From: Campylobacteraceae bacterium
GTDB lineage: Bacteria > Campylobacterota > Campylobacteria > Campylobacterales > Sulfurovaceae
Direction: 5' to 3'
DNA: 8,846 nt
Assembly (NCBI GenBank): GCA_026995985.1
Contig: JALWNF010000267.1
Coordinates: forward strand, 1 to 8,846
Shown piece by piece: positions 1 through 5,910 of this stretch (its first letter is position 1; every line of letters starts with the position of its first letter). A model generated the notes under the pieces. That model saw nothing but the letters and a program-made list of their open reading frames with translations, was not told where the DNA came from and ran no database searches. A program made the position numbers and the translations under genes.

Positions 1-22
1 GGGGTTCTACTGCTCTATTCAA
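1..22 (-). CDS. possible start of the next gene downstream of mtnN (truncated by window edge)
   Basis: Just after the mtnN stop codon the minus strand reads AGGAAG, five bases, then TTG, and the frame stays open for the seven codons left (reading MNRAVEP with TTG as Met). An SD-like motif overlapping the upstream stop is what a tightly packed operon partner would show. Too little is present to name a product. From memory, in Campylobacter the gene after fabD-mtnN is a conserved gene of PP-loop/TtcA type, but nothing here tests that. The call rests only on the SD plus open frame. Confidence 0.3.
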
Positions 23-31
23 TCTTACTTC

Positions 32-721
32 CTATATACTCTCAACCATATCTAAAATAAAATTTGCAGAGATTTTTGCAGAGCTAACCATAAACTCATC
101 AAAATCAACCCCTGCATCATCATTTGCTGTATCTGAGATAGCTCTTAAGATAAAGAAGGGAACATCTAGTGCATCACAAACCACAGCAACACTTGCACCC
201 TCCATCTCTAAAGCATCAGCTTGAAAGTTTTTAGATATAAACTCTTTACGCTCAGTTGAAGCTACAAATTGGTCACCTGTTGCAATAGTTCCCTCAATAA
301 CAGAGAGGCTATTTTTAGAAGCAACCTCTTTAGCAATGGCTCTTAACTTCTCATCTGACTCTACAAACTTAGCACCCTCTGGTACATACCCAAAATCATG
401 CCCAAAAATAGATATATCTAGGTCATGCTGACACAATCTATCTGCAATAATTAAATCTCCTATCTTTAAGTTAGGATTAATAGCACCTGCTACACCAGAA
501 AACAGAAGCTTTTGACAACCAAACTTCTCTATAAGTGTAGAGGCTGTTAAAGAGGAGAAGACTTTACCTATCTTAGAGTAAGCAATAACCAACTCTTTTC
601 CCTTATAGGTAGCTTCATAGTAACTATTTTTAGCATAATCTACTTTTTTTATATCTTCTACTTTTTCTAAAAGAGGAGCAATCTCTTCAGGCATAGCACC
701 CATAATGGCAATTTTACTCAT
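32..721 (-). CDS. mtnN: 5'-methylthioadenosine/S-adenosylhomocysteine nucleosidase (MTAN)
   Basis: This cytoplasmic enzyme hydrolyses the N-glycosidic bond of methylthioadenosine and S-adenosylhomocysteine, releasing adenine. In Campylobacterota the same enzyme also cleaves 6-amino-6-deoxyfutalosine for menaquinone synthesis (family knowledge). The 229-residue length matches the usual ~230. The three catalytic residues fall at the E. coli numbers: Glu12 in MPEEI, Glu174 in ALEMEGA, and Asp197 in RAISDTAN. The nucleoside-phosphorylase core motif SGVAGA is at residues 75-80. The ATG start is backed by AGGA seven to eight bases upstream. The next upstream gene diverges, so it has its own promoter (-10 TATAAT at 749-754). 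In Campylobacter, mtnN follows fabD directly, as I recall; here about 2.3 kb of opposite-strand sequence separates them. Confidence 0.96.
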   Translation of the reverse strand: MSKIAIMGAMPEEIAPLLEKVEDIKKVDYAKNSYYEATYKGKELVIAYSKIGKVFSSLTASTLIEKFGCQKLLFSGVAGAINPNLKIGDLIIADRLCQHDLDISIFGHDFGYVPEGAKFVESDEKLRAIAKEVASKNSLSVIEGTIATGDQFVASTERKEFISKNFQADALEMEGASVAVVCDALDVPFFILRAISDTANDDAGVDFDEFMVSSAKISANFILDMVESI

Positions 722-739
722 ATATATTTTCCTAATTAA

Positions 740-768
740 TTTTGTGAAATTATAGCTAAATCACAAAA
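740..768. promoter_or_regulatory. inverted repeat in the mtnN / kinase divergent spacer
   Basis: TTTTGTGA (740-747) and its exact complement TCACAAAA (761-768) are separated by 13 bases. The dyad covers the mtnN -10 box and lies just upstream of the kinase -10 box, so a protein bound here could affect both promoters. The half-sites resemble CRP-type TGTGA, but the 13-base gap is not the CRP spacing of 6. The regulator is unknown. In AT-rich DNA an 8-bp dyad could also arise by chance. Confidence 0.35.
749..754 (-). promoter_or_regulatory. -10 box for mtnN
   Basis: The minus strand carries a perfect TATAAT about 28 bases upstream of the mtnN ATG. No convincing -35 hexamer lies 16-18 bases further upstream. 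That is common for the housekeeping sigma factor in Campylobacterota, which relies on the -10 and periodic A/T tracts. Confidence 0.5.
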
Positions 769-775
769 AAAACTA

Positions 776-781
776 TATAAT
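776..781 (+). promoter_or_regulatory. -10 box for the sensor histidine kinase
   Basis: A perfect TATAAT on the plus strand lies 28 bases before the kinase ATG and follows an A-tract at 765-772. The -35 region is poor. It forms a back-to-back promoter pair with the mtnN box, with the two -10 elements only about 21 bases apart. Confidence 0.5.
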
Positions 782-809
782 AATTCTAAATAATTAAAGA
801 TAGGGAAAA

Positions 810-2705
810 ATGCATAAAATATTTTTACTCTTTTTTCTGTTTTTGAACTATTTTGGATATTCAAAAATATTAGAAATTGACTCTGAACCCATATATGAGA
901 CTAAAAACTATATAAGCTACTCATTGGCAGATTGTCTTAATGAAAAACCTCCTTTTAAAAAGGCTAAAGTTTGGTCTAAAACTAAAGAGACCTTCAATAC
1001 CCCTCAAAATAGAACTAAACCCTACTGGGTTAAGATAGAGCTAAAGAATATATCTAACCAAACAAAAACATACTATTTGAAATCAGAGAATCAATTTACA
1101 TACCATATTAACTACTATTTAGTAAAAGATACCATAGTAGTAAAGCATATTCAAGATGGGGTTATATCTAAAAATAAAGATAGAGCTTTTAATGTAAATC
1201 ATATGATTTTTCCTCTTACACTCAAACCTCAAGAGAGAGCAACAGTCTATTTCAAAATAAGAAACTACAACAAAATAGATTTAAACTTCTCATTAGTAGA
1301 TGAACCTTACCTTATTGACTACTACCAAACATATAATATTGTAGAGGGTATCTTTTTTGGAGGAATGCTTCTTATGTTACTCTACAATCTATTCCTATAT
1401 TTTCTTCTAAAATTTAAATTTTACCTCTACTATGTCTCTTATGTATTTTGGTTAACTATATATTTTATTGGTCTTTTTGGATTTTCACAACGCTATTTTG
1501 AAGACTACTCTCTTATTTTTCATCTATCAACTGGTGCTTTTCTTATCTCTTTAACACTCTTTGTTCAGTCTATTCTTAATTTAAAAGAGAAACTACCAAA
1601 GATTTACTCTCTACTAAATATTTTTAATATCTATTTTGCTGTTGCTACTATTGTTAATATATATGCACTTGAAGAGAAAAACTTTTTTTATGCTCAACTA
1701 CTCTTTAATATATTTTTTATAGTAGTTCCCATTTTTGTTGCTATTATTATTTTTACTACATACTATTTAGCATTTTTCAAAAAAGATAAAATTGCACGAT
1801 TCTACTCAATTATTTGGACATTTATTGCTCTAATTGGTTCACTTCTACCTTTAGAGTATCTAAACATAACAACACTCTCTATTCCATCTGACTATATTGT
1901 TCAGTTTATAATTCTTGTAGAGATTTTATGTTTCTCTTTTATTCTTGCCTACAAAATAAAACTAATTGAACAGGAGAAAAAGGAGCAAGAGAAAATATTA
2001 GTTCAACAAAATAAATTAGCATCAATGGGAGAGATGATTTCAATGATTGCACATCAGTGGAGACAACCTCTCTCTGAAATAAATGGTACTGTTTTATCTA
2101 TGGATATAGACTATAGAAAAGGGCAACTATCGACTACAAAATTCAATACTTATCTTGATAGTATTGAGACAACAACTGCCTATATGTCAAATACTATCAA
2201 TGACTTTATGGATTTTTTTAAACATAACAAATCATTGGAACAACTAGATATTTCAGATATTATTCATACAACACTAAATCTTTTATCAATAAAAAATAGC
2301 CATCAAATTAATATTGAGTACAAAAATAGTGAAAAAATTATTTTTGAAGGGTATAAATCTGAACTTATCCAAGCTCTACTTATTGTTCTAAACAATGCCA
2401 TAGATGCTACTCTTTTAACCGATAGGAGACCAAAAATCACTATATCAACCACTAAAAATAGGCATACTTTAACCATCTCTATTCAAGACAATGGGTGTGG
2501 AATAGACAAAAGTATATTAGATAAAATCTATGACCCATACTTCACAACAAAACATCAATCAAAAGGAACTGGTTTAGGCTTATATATTTTAAAGATGATT
2601 ATAGAACAAAGAATGAAAGGAAAAGTTGAGATTAAGAGCTCCAATTGTGGCACAACTTGTAACATTTCAATTTTATTAAAAGTGAAAAATAAATACACAT
2701 TTTAA
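810..2705 (+). CDS. 7TMR-DISM sensor histidine kinase (orphan in this window)
   Basis: This 631-residue inner-membrane kinase should sense an extracytoplasmic signal and phosphorylate an unseen response regulator. A signal peptide (about 1-18) leads to a periplasmic 7TMR-DISM extracellular-type beta domain (about 20-160). Then come seven hydrophobic segments of the 7TMR-DISM membrane module (about 175-382), a short charged coiled coil (383-402), a HisKA dimerisation helix with the phosphoacceptor His415 in AHQWRQPL, and an HATPase domain. In the last, the N box has Asn528-Asn529, G1 is DNGCGID (560-566), the F box is DPYFTTK (575-581) and G2 is GTGLGL (586-591). All kinase motifs are intact, so it should be active. 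AGGGA precedes the ATG closely. No response regulator or receiver domain is present here, and the ligand cannot be read from the sequence. The downstream lipoprotein gene may or may not be related. Confidence 0.93.
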   Translation: MHKIFLLFFLFLNYFGYSKILEIDSEPIYETKNYISYSLADCLNEKPPFKKAKVWSKTKETFNTPQNRTKPYWVKIELKNISNQTKTYYLKSENQFTYHINYYLVKDTIVVKHIQDGVISKNKDRAFNVNHMIFPLTLKPQERATVYFKIRNYNKIDLNFSLVDEPYLIDYYQTYNIVEGIFFGGMLLMLLYNLFLYFLLKFKFYLYYVSYVFWLTIYFIGLFGFSQRYFEDYSLIFHLSTGAFLISLTLFVQSILNLKEKLPKIYSLLNIFNIYFAVATIVNIYALEEKNFFYAQLLFNIFFIVVPIFVAIIIFTTYYLAFFKKDKIARFYSIIWTFIALIGSLLPLEYLNITTLSIPSDYIVQFIILVEILCFSFILAYKIKLIEQEKKEQEKILVQQNKLASMGEMISMIAHQWRQPLSEINGTVLSMDIDYRKGQLSTTKFNTYLDSIETTTAYMSNTINDFMDFFKHNKSLEQLDISDIIHTTLNLLSIKNSHQINIEYKNSEKIIFEGYKSELIQALLIVLNNAIDATLLTDRRPKITISTTKNRHTLTISIQDNGCGIDKSILDKIYDPYFTTKHQSKGTGLGLYILKMIIEQRMKGKVEIKSSNCGTTCNISILLKVKNKYTF

Positions 2706-2774
2706 GAAAAAATAAAGTTTTAAGTATCTTTTTGTAACAATTCCTTTTTAATATATATTTAAGCAATCTTTATC

Positions 2775-2804
2775 TTGCCACGAACCTTTAAATAACCTTA
2801 TAAT
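2775..2804 (+). promoter_or_regulatory. sigma70-type promoter for the small lipoprotein gene
   Basis: TTGCCA (2775-2780, five of six matches to TTGACA), an 18-base spacer, and a perfect TATAAT (2799-2804). This is the best -35/-10 pair in the window. It would start transcription near 2811, giving a leader of about 30 bases and making the lipoprotein gene independent of the kinase. Confidence 0.6.
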
Positions 2805-2830
2805 AACTTATCTTATGAGATATATTATAA
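2798..2830 (+). repeat. long imperfect palindrome/hairpin between the -10 box and the RBS of the lipoprotein gene
   Basis: TTATAATA (2798-2805) pairs exactly with TATTATAA (2823-2830). Inside it, TATCT (2809-2813) pairs with AGATA (2818-2822) around the loop TATG, leaving only a three-base bulge (ACT). That is 13 pairs in 33 bases. The left arm contains the -10 box and the right arm ends three bases before the GGGG of the ribosome binding site. It could be a DNA operator, or an mRNA hairpin in any transcript entering from upstream (kinase read-through). Function is inferred only. Confidence 0.45.
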
Positions 2831-2842
2831 AAAGGGGTTATG

Positions 2843-3001
2843 ATGCTGAAGAAGGTATTTTTTTCTATGGCTATGGTATTGTTTGTTATGAGTGGTTGTG
2901 TTGGAACTGCAAAAGTCATTGTTAATAGTGCACCTCCAAAAAATAGTATTAAAGGTGCAACAGTGCAAACAAAAGTAGATAATAATGATACTAAACAATA
3001 G
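2843..3001 (+). CDS. small secreted lipoprotein, unknown function
   Basis: An intact 52-codon ORF in its own transcription unit. The product has a Lys-Lys N-terminus, a hydrophobic stretch, and a lipobox-like MSGC ending at Cys19. The -3 Met is not ideal, but -1 Gly and the Cys fit SPase II. The mature part would be about 34 residues: a short Gly/Ala/Val segment, then a hydrophilic Asn/Asp/Lys tail with no visible domain. Two in-frame ATGs stand side by side (2840 and 2843). The GGGG at 2834-2837 is only two bases from the first and five from the second, so I chose the second; the first adds one Met. The promoter, RBS and signal sequence support a real gene despite its size. I do not recognise the family. 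The last base of its stop codon is followed at once by the fabD stop codon on the other strand. Confidence 0.72.
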   Translation: MLKKVFFSMAMVLFVMSGCVGTAKVIVNSAPPKNSIKGATVQTKVDNNDTKQ

Positions 3002-3943
3002 TTATTTTAGTTCATTAATAGCCTCTACTGTTGCTTTAAGTGACTCCATATCACTTACATTAAAGTGAGGTTTTTTAGTAGCTTTTCTATTTAAGCCCTT
3101 TAAGACATTGCCATGTCCAAACTCTATATAGCAATCAACATCACTATCTATATTTGCTATTGATTGTTTATATTTTACAGGTAACACAAGCTGTTGAGGT
3201 AAAAGCTCTAGTGCCTCTGCTTTTGTACTGTAGGGCTTAGCTGTAACATTAGAGATAACAGGAGCAATAAACTCATCTTTAATCATCTCTTGAAGTTTTT
3301 CAGCCAATGGCTCTGATGCACTCTCTAATAATGGACAGTGAGAAGCTACAGACATATTAAGCAACATTGCTCTTTTTGCTTTTGCCTCTTTTAATATAGG
3401 AACTAAAGCCTCTAAATCTTTTTTAATCCCTGCAATTACAATCTGTCCATCAGCATTGTAGTTAACTGCCCAAACCTGAAGCCCTGCATCTCTTTGCTCT
3501 TGACAAATTCTCTCTACAACCTCATCTGAAAGCCCCAAAGAGACTAACATTCCCACCTCTTGTTTTGAACAAGCCTCTGCCATAAGTTTACCTCTAAGAT
3601 TGACTAGCTCAACAGCATCTATAGCATCTAATGCTCCACTAGCTACTAGTGCAGAAAACTCACCCAAAGAGTGCCCCATAGTTAATGTAGGCTTAATCCA
3701 TGTTGCATCGCTAAATAGTCTATGGGCAATAACAGCTACCAAAAGAATAGCAGGTTGAGTAAACTCTGTCTGTCCAAGCTCATCATTCTCTTCAAAAAGA
3801 AGCTTTTCAAAATCAATCCCTGTACGTTCACTTGCTTTTGCTACCATCTCTTTAGCAACATCTGAGTTCTCAAAAAAATCTTTTCCCATTCCCACTGCTT
3901 GAGAACCTTGACCTGCAAACAAAAATGCACACTTAACTGACAT
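3002..3943 (-). CDS. fabD: malonyl-CoA:ACP transacylase
   Basis: This cytoplasmic enzyme moves malonate from CoA to acyl carrier protein, feeding type II fatty-acid synthesis. The 313 residues are the usual FabD length. The family signatures are in place: FAGQGSQ near the N-terminus (9-15), the nucleophile Ser92 in GHSLGEF, Arg117 in LRGKLM which binds the malonyl carboxylate, the catalytic His202 in ASHCPLL, and a Gln (250/251) in the LPQQLVLPV loop. The ATG start has AAGGG about seven bases upstream. In Campylobacter fabD is, as I recall, directly followed by mtnN. Here the kinase and lipoprotein genes intervene on the opposite strand, so the pair cannot share one transcript without running antisense through them. 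Its 3' end abuts the lipoprotein gene with no terminator between. Confidence 0.96.
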   Translation of the reverse strand: MSVKCAFLFAGQGSQAVGMGKDFFENSDVAKEMVAKASERTGIDFEKLLFEENDELGQTEFTQPAILLVAVIAHRLFSDATWIKPTLTMGHSLGEFSALVASGALDAIDAVELVNLRGKLMAEACSKQEVGMLVSLGLSDEVVERICQEQRDAGLQVWAVNYNADGQIVIAGIKKDLEALVPILKEAKAKRAMLLNMSVASHCPLLESASEPLAEKLQEMIKDEFIAPVISNVTAKPYSTKAEALELLPQQLVLPVKYKQSIANIDSDVDCYIEFGHGNVLKGLNRKATKKPHFNVSDMESLKATVEAINELK

Positions 3944-3963
3944 AATAAACCCTTAAATTAAAA

Positions 3964-3982
3964 TTTTGCTATTTTAGCGAAA
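3964..3982 (-). promoter_or_regulatory. fabD upstream element: weak -10 box inside a small hairpin
   Basis: The 59-base gap between the L,D-transpeptidase stop and the fabD start holds GCTA-TTT-TAGC (3968-3978), flanked by T and A runs that could lengthen the stem past one bulged base. On the minus strand it contains TAAAAT (3971-3976), a possible fabD -10 box about 28 bases upstream of the ATG. It could instead be a weak terminator for the upstream gene, but it lacks a GC-rich stem and clean U-tract. Neither role is secure. Confidence 0.28.
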
Positions 3983-4002
3983 TGGTGGTTATGCCATAAT
4001 TA

Positions 4003-4629
4003 TTAACGTCCTGTATAGCTATAAAAAAGTGCTTTTTTCAATTTTTTAAATACTTTCCATGTATCTTGTGGACAGATAGAGAAACAGCCATGACTTCTAC
4101 CACCTCTTGCTACATACTTAGCAGGGTGAATTATTACATCACGCCCACCCTTTCTAGCAGGAAGTCCCACTTTTCGGTTTGACCACTGTAGACCTTTAAC
4201 TGTCAAATAGCGATAGTGCTTCTTTTTTGTCTTTCCTACCCTAGAGCCTACTTTAAAAAAACCATAAGGGGTCATTTTAGAGTTTCGTCTATTGCTAGAT
4301 TTTTTAACTCTACCACCAATCTTACCTGAGTACTTACCATGAGCTATCTTATATCTATATGTGCGTCCATTTTTTAGATTAATAACATACAATCGTTTCT
4401 GTTTAGCAGTTTTGGTATAGTCAGCAATTGCCAAATAGTTTTGAGAAAGTCCTTTTTTTCTATAGTTCTTTTTATAGTACCAAAAGGCATCTCTTAATGC
4501 TTTTTTATTTATATCTAGTCTCTTATAAACTTTTCTATAGACTCTATCTAATTGCTTATTGCTTATATTTTTAGCCTGAATCTCTTCTGTTAAAAATATT
4601 AACATTAACAACAATAGTATCTTTTTCAA
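4003..4629 (-). CDS. secreted, highly basic L,D-transpeptidase-fold (YkuD_2-type) protein
   Basis: This looks like a periplasmic peptidoglycan L,D-transpeptidase or carboxypeptidase of the 'murein L,D-transpeptidase catalytic domain' (YkuD_2) family. With the start chosen here (208 residues), a signal peptide ends near IQA (17-19). A basic helical stretch (20-60) leads to the catalytic domain, opening at LAIADYT. His168 in VIIHPA and the GRSHGC box with catalytic Cys182 are the key residues. The box reads SHGCFS where classical YkuD proteins have SHGC followed by hydrophobic-Arg/Asn. I chose TTG at 4629 over TTG at 4644 because GAGGGA lies seven bases upstream of the former and would sit inside the longer reading, and because MKKILLLL is a typical signal-peptide start; no ATG start is available. 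The mature part has roughly 54 Lys/Arg against 6 Asp and no Glu, which is extreme. The exact cell-wall reaction cannot be told. Confidence 0.85.
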   Translation of the reverse strand: MKKILLLLMLIFLTEEIQAKNISNKQLDRVYRKVYKRLDINKKALRDAFWYYKKNYRKKGLSQNYLAIADYTKTAKQKRLYVINLKNGRTYRYKIAHGKYSGKIGGRVKKSSNRRNSKMTPYGFFKVGSRVGKTKKKHYRYLTVKGLQWSNRKVGLPARKGGRDVIIHPAKYVARGGRSHGCFSICPQDTWKVFKKLKKALFYSYTGR

Positions 4630-4676
4630 CTCACTTTCCCTCAAAATAATTAAAATTTTGAAATCATAATTGACTA

Positions 4677-4682
4677 ATTATA
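4677..4682 (-). promoter_or_regulatory. possible -10 box for the L,D-transpeptidase gene
   Basis: The minus strand has a perfect TATAAT about 48 bases upstream of the chosen TTG start, with no clear -35. A competing TATGAT lies nearer (4663-4668). The region is so AT-rich that either may be fortuitous. Confidence 0.33.
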
Positions 4683-4721
4683 AATAAAAGATTAAAAAGA
4701 GATAGTTTATTTAATTTTTTT

Positions 4722-4730
4722 TGTTATAAT
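4722..4730 (+). promoter_or_regulatory. extended -10 promoter for the small membrane protein gene
   Basis: TGTTATAAT is a perfect -10 hexamer with the TGn extension, preceded by a T-tract (4715-4722). It lies 35 bases before the ATG at 4766. Extended -10 elements make a -35 unnecessary, which fits the lack of a good one. Confidence 0.55.
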
Positions 4731-4765
4731 ATACTTATTAATAACTATATTTGGGATTTTATATT

Positions 4766-5062
4766 ATGTATATTAGAACTTTTTTCTTTATTATTTTTAT
4801 TATTTCTAGTGCTATATTTTTCATATCTTATTATAATCCCCATTTTATATCAAATATCTTTGGGGCAATATATAAAAATAGACTAAACATTAACTATATT
4901 CAACTAATGTCTATTCTTATTGCAACTTTCTCTATTCTTATCTTTGCCATTGCAAACTATTATATAGAAAAAGAGATATTAGCAGAGAAAAAAAGAATAG
5001 AGGCAGAGCGACTAAATATAGAAGAGATACATGCAGAGCTTGAAGCATTAACAAAAGCTTAA
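4766..5062 (+). CDS. small inner-membrane protein with two TM helices and a C-terminal coiled coil
   Basis: A 98-residue protein with no catalytic motif. It has two hydrophobic helices (about 5-23 and 45-65) joined by a short Asn/Lys-containing loop. A highly charged amphipathic helix follows (about 66-95, rich in Glu, Lys, Leu, Ile) that should form a coiled coil, probably cytoplasmic. The TM-TM-coiled-coil layout resembles LapA/DUF1049 proteins, but I cannot claim homology. ATG at 4766 is chosen because TGGGA lies nine bases upstream and an extended -10 promoter precedes it. An in-frame TTG at 4751 would add five residues but overlaps the SD. Its stop overlaps the convergent argB stop within TTAA (5059-5062). 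The promoter, RBS and clear membrane pattern support expression; function is unknown. Confidence 0.75.
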   Translation: MYIRTFFFIIFIISSAIFFISYYNPHFISNIFGAIYKNRLNINYIQLMSILIATFSILIFAIANYYIEKEILAEKKRIEAERLNIEEIHAELEALTKA

Positions 5063-5910
5063 AGTTCAATACAAGTACCTATACCAGAAGATGTTAAAAC
5101 CTCTAACAGTATAGAGTGTTCAACACGACCATCTATAATGTGTGCTTTTTTTACTCCTCCACGCAATGCCTCTATACAAGCATCAACTTTAGGTACCATT
5201 CCACCATTTATAGTCCCATCAGCTTTTAGTGCTTCTGTCTTTGCAATGTCCATAGTTGAAATTAGATTCATCTGCTTATCTAAAACCCCTGGAGTATCTG
5301 TTAAAAATAGTATCTTTCTAGCTTTTAGTGCAATAGCAACTTGACTTGCTGCTAAATCAGCATTGATATTAAATCCAGGGTGCCCCAAAGTTGAGGCAGA
5401 GGCGATAGGAGCTACTACAGGAACAAACCCTTCAGCTATTATCTTCTCTACTATCTCTGGATTAACATTTTGAATAGTTCCTGTGTAACCAAAATTCTCA
5501 AAATCTTTAGGAATAGCCTCTAAAAAGTTAGCATCTTTACCAGAAATTCCAATAGCTAAACCACCTTGATTGTTAAGAAGTGAAACAATCTCTTTGTTTA
5601 TCTCTCCACTAAGTACCATCTCAGCTATACGCATAACCTCTTTAGTTGTTACCCTTTGACCATCTACAAACTTCGTATCAACACCCAAGTCATTTAACAA
5701 ATCAGTAATACTCTTACCTCCACCATGAACTATAACAGGCTTCATTCCTACAGTATGTAGCAAGACTATATCTTGTGCAAACTGAATCTTTAACTCATCA
5801 GAGGTTTGAGCTGAACCACCATACTTTATAACTATCTTCTCATCTCTAAACTTTTTAATATAAGGCAATGCCTCTAAAAGGGTCTTTACTACCTCTATTT
5901 TACTTTTCAT
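5059..5910 (-). CDS. argB: acetylglutamate kinase
   Basis: Second step of arginine synthesis: ATP-dependent phosphorylation of N-acetyl-L-glutamate, in the cytoplasm. The 283 residues show the amino-acid-kinase fold: Lys29 in IKYGGSAQ, the glycine-rich HGGG (62-65), substrate-binding Arg86, Asn181/Asp185 in NINADLAAS, and Lys241 in the GGMVPKV loop. A helix precedes the first strand (residues 1-20, VKTLLEALPYIKKF). In characterised bacterial enzymes such an N-terminal helix goes with hexamer formation and arginine feedback inhibition, so this form is probably arginine-sensitive (inference). The ATG lies inside the end of lpxK (11-base overlap) with only a weak AGG upstream, so translational coupling is likely. 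It is the last gene of the DegT-lpxK-argB unit. No other arg gene is in the window. Confidence 0.97.
   Translation of the reverse strand: MKSKIEVVKTLLEALPYIKKFRDEKIVIKYGGSAQTSDELKIQFAQDIVLLHTVGMKPVIVHGGGKSITDLLNDLGVDTKFVDGQRVTTKEVMRIAEMVLSGEINKEIVSLLNNQGGLAIGISGKDANFLEAIPKDFENFGYTGTIQNVNPEIVEKIIAEGFVPVVAPIASASTLGHPGFNINADLAASQVAIALKARKILFLTDTPGVLDKQMNLISTMDIAKTEALKADGTINGGMVPKVDACIEALRGGVKKAHIIDGRVEHSILLEVLTSSGIGTCIEL

Noticed and set aside
741..767. CRP/FNR-type binding site
   Set aside because: Half-sites TGTGA/TCACA are present but separated by 13 bases instead of the 6 needed for CRP, and they do not match FNR (TTGAT N4 ATCAA).
3981..3996. ATGG...CCAT inverted repeat downstream of the L,D-transpeptidase gene as a terminator
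   Set aside because: Only four base pairs, an eight-base loop and no U-tract after it on the minus strand.
5138..5344. 68-codon plus-strand open frame antisense to argB
   Set aside because: It lies wholly inside the well-supported argB gene, has no SD or promoter, and its composition is what the complement of argB gives.
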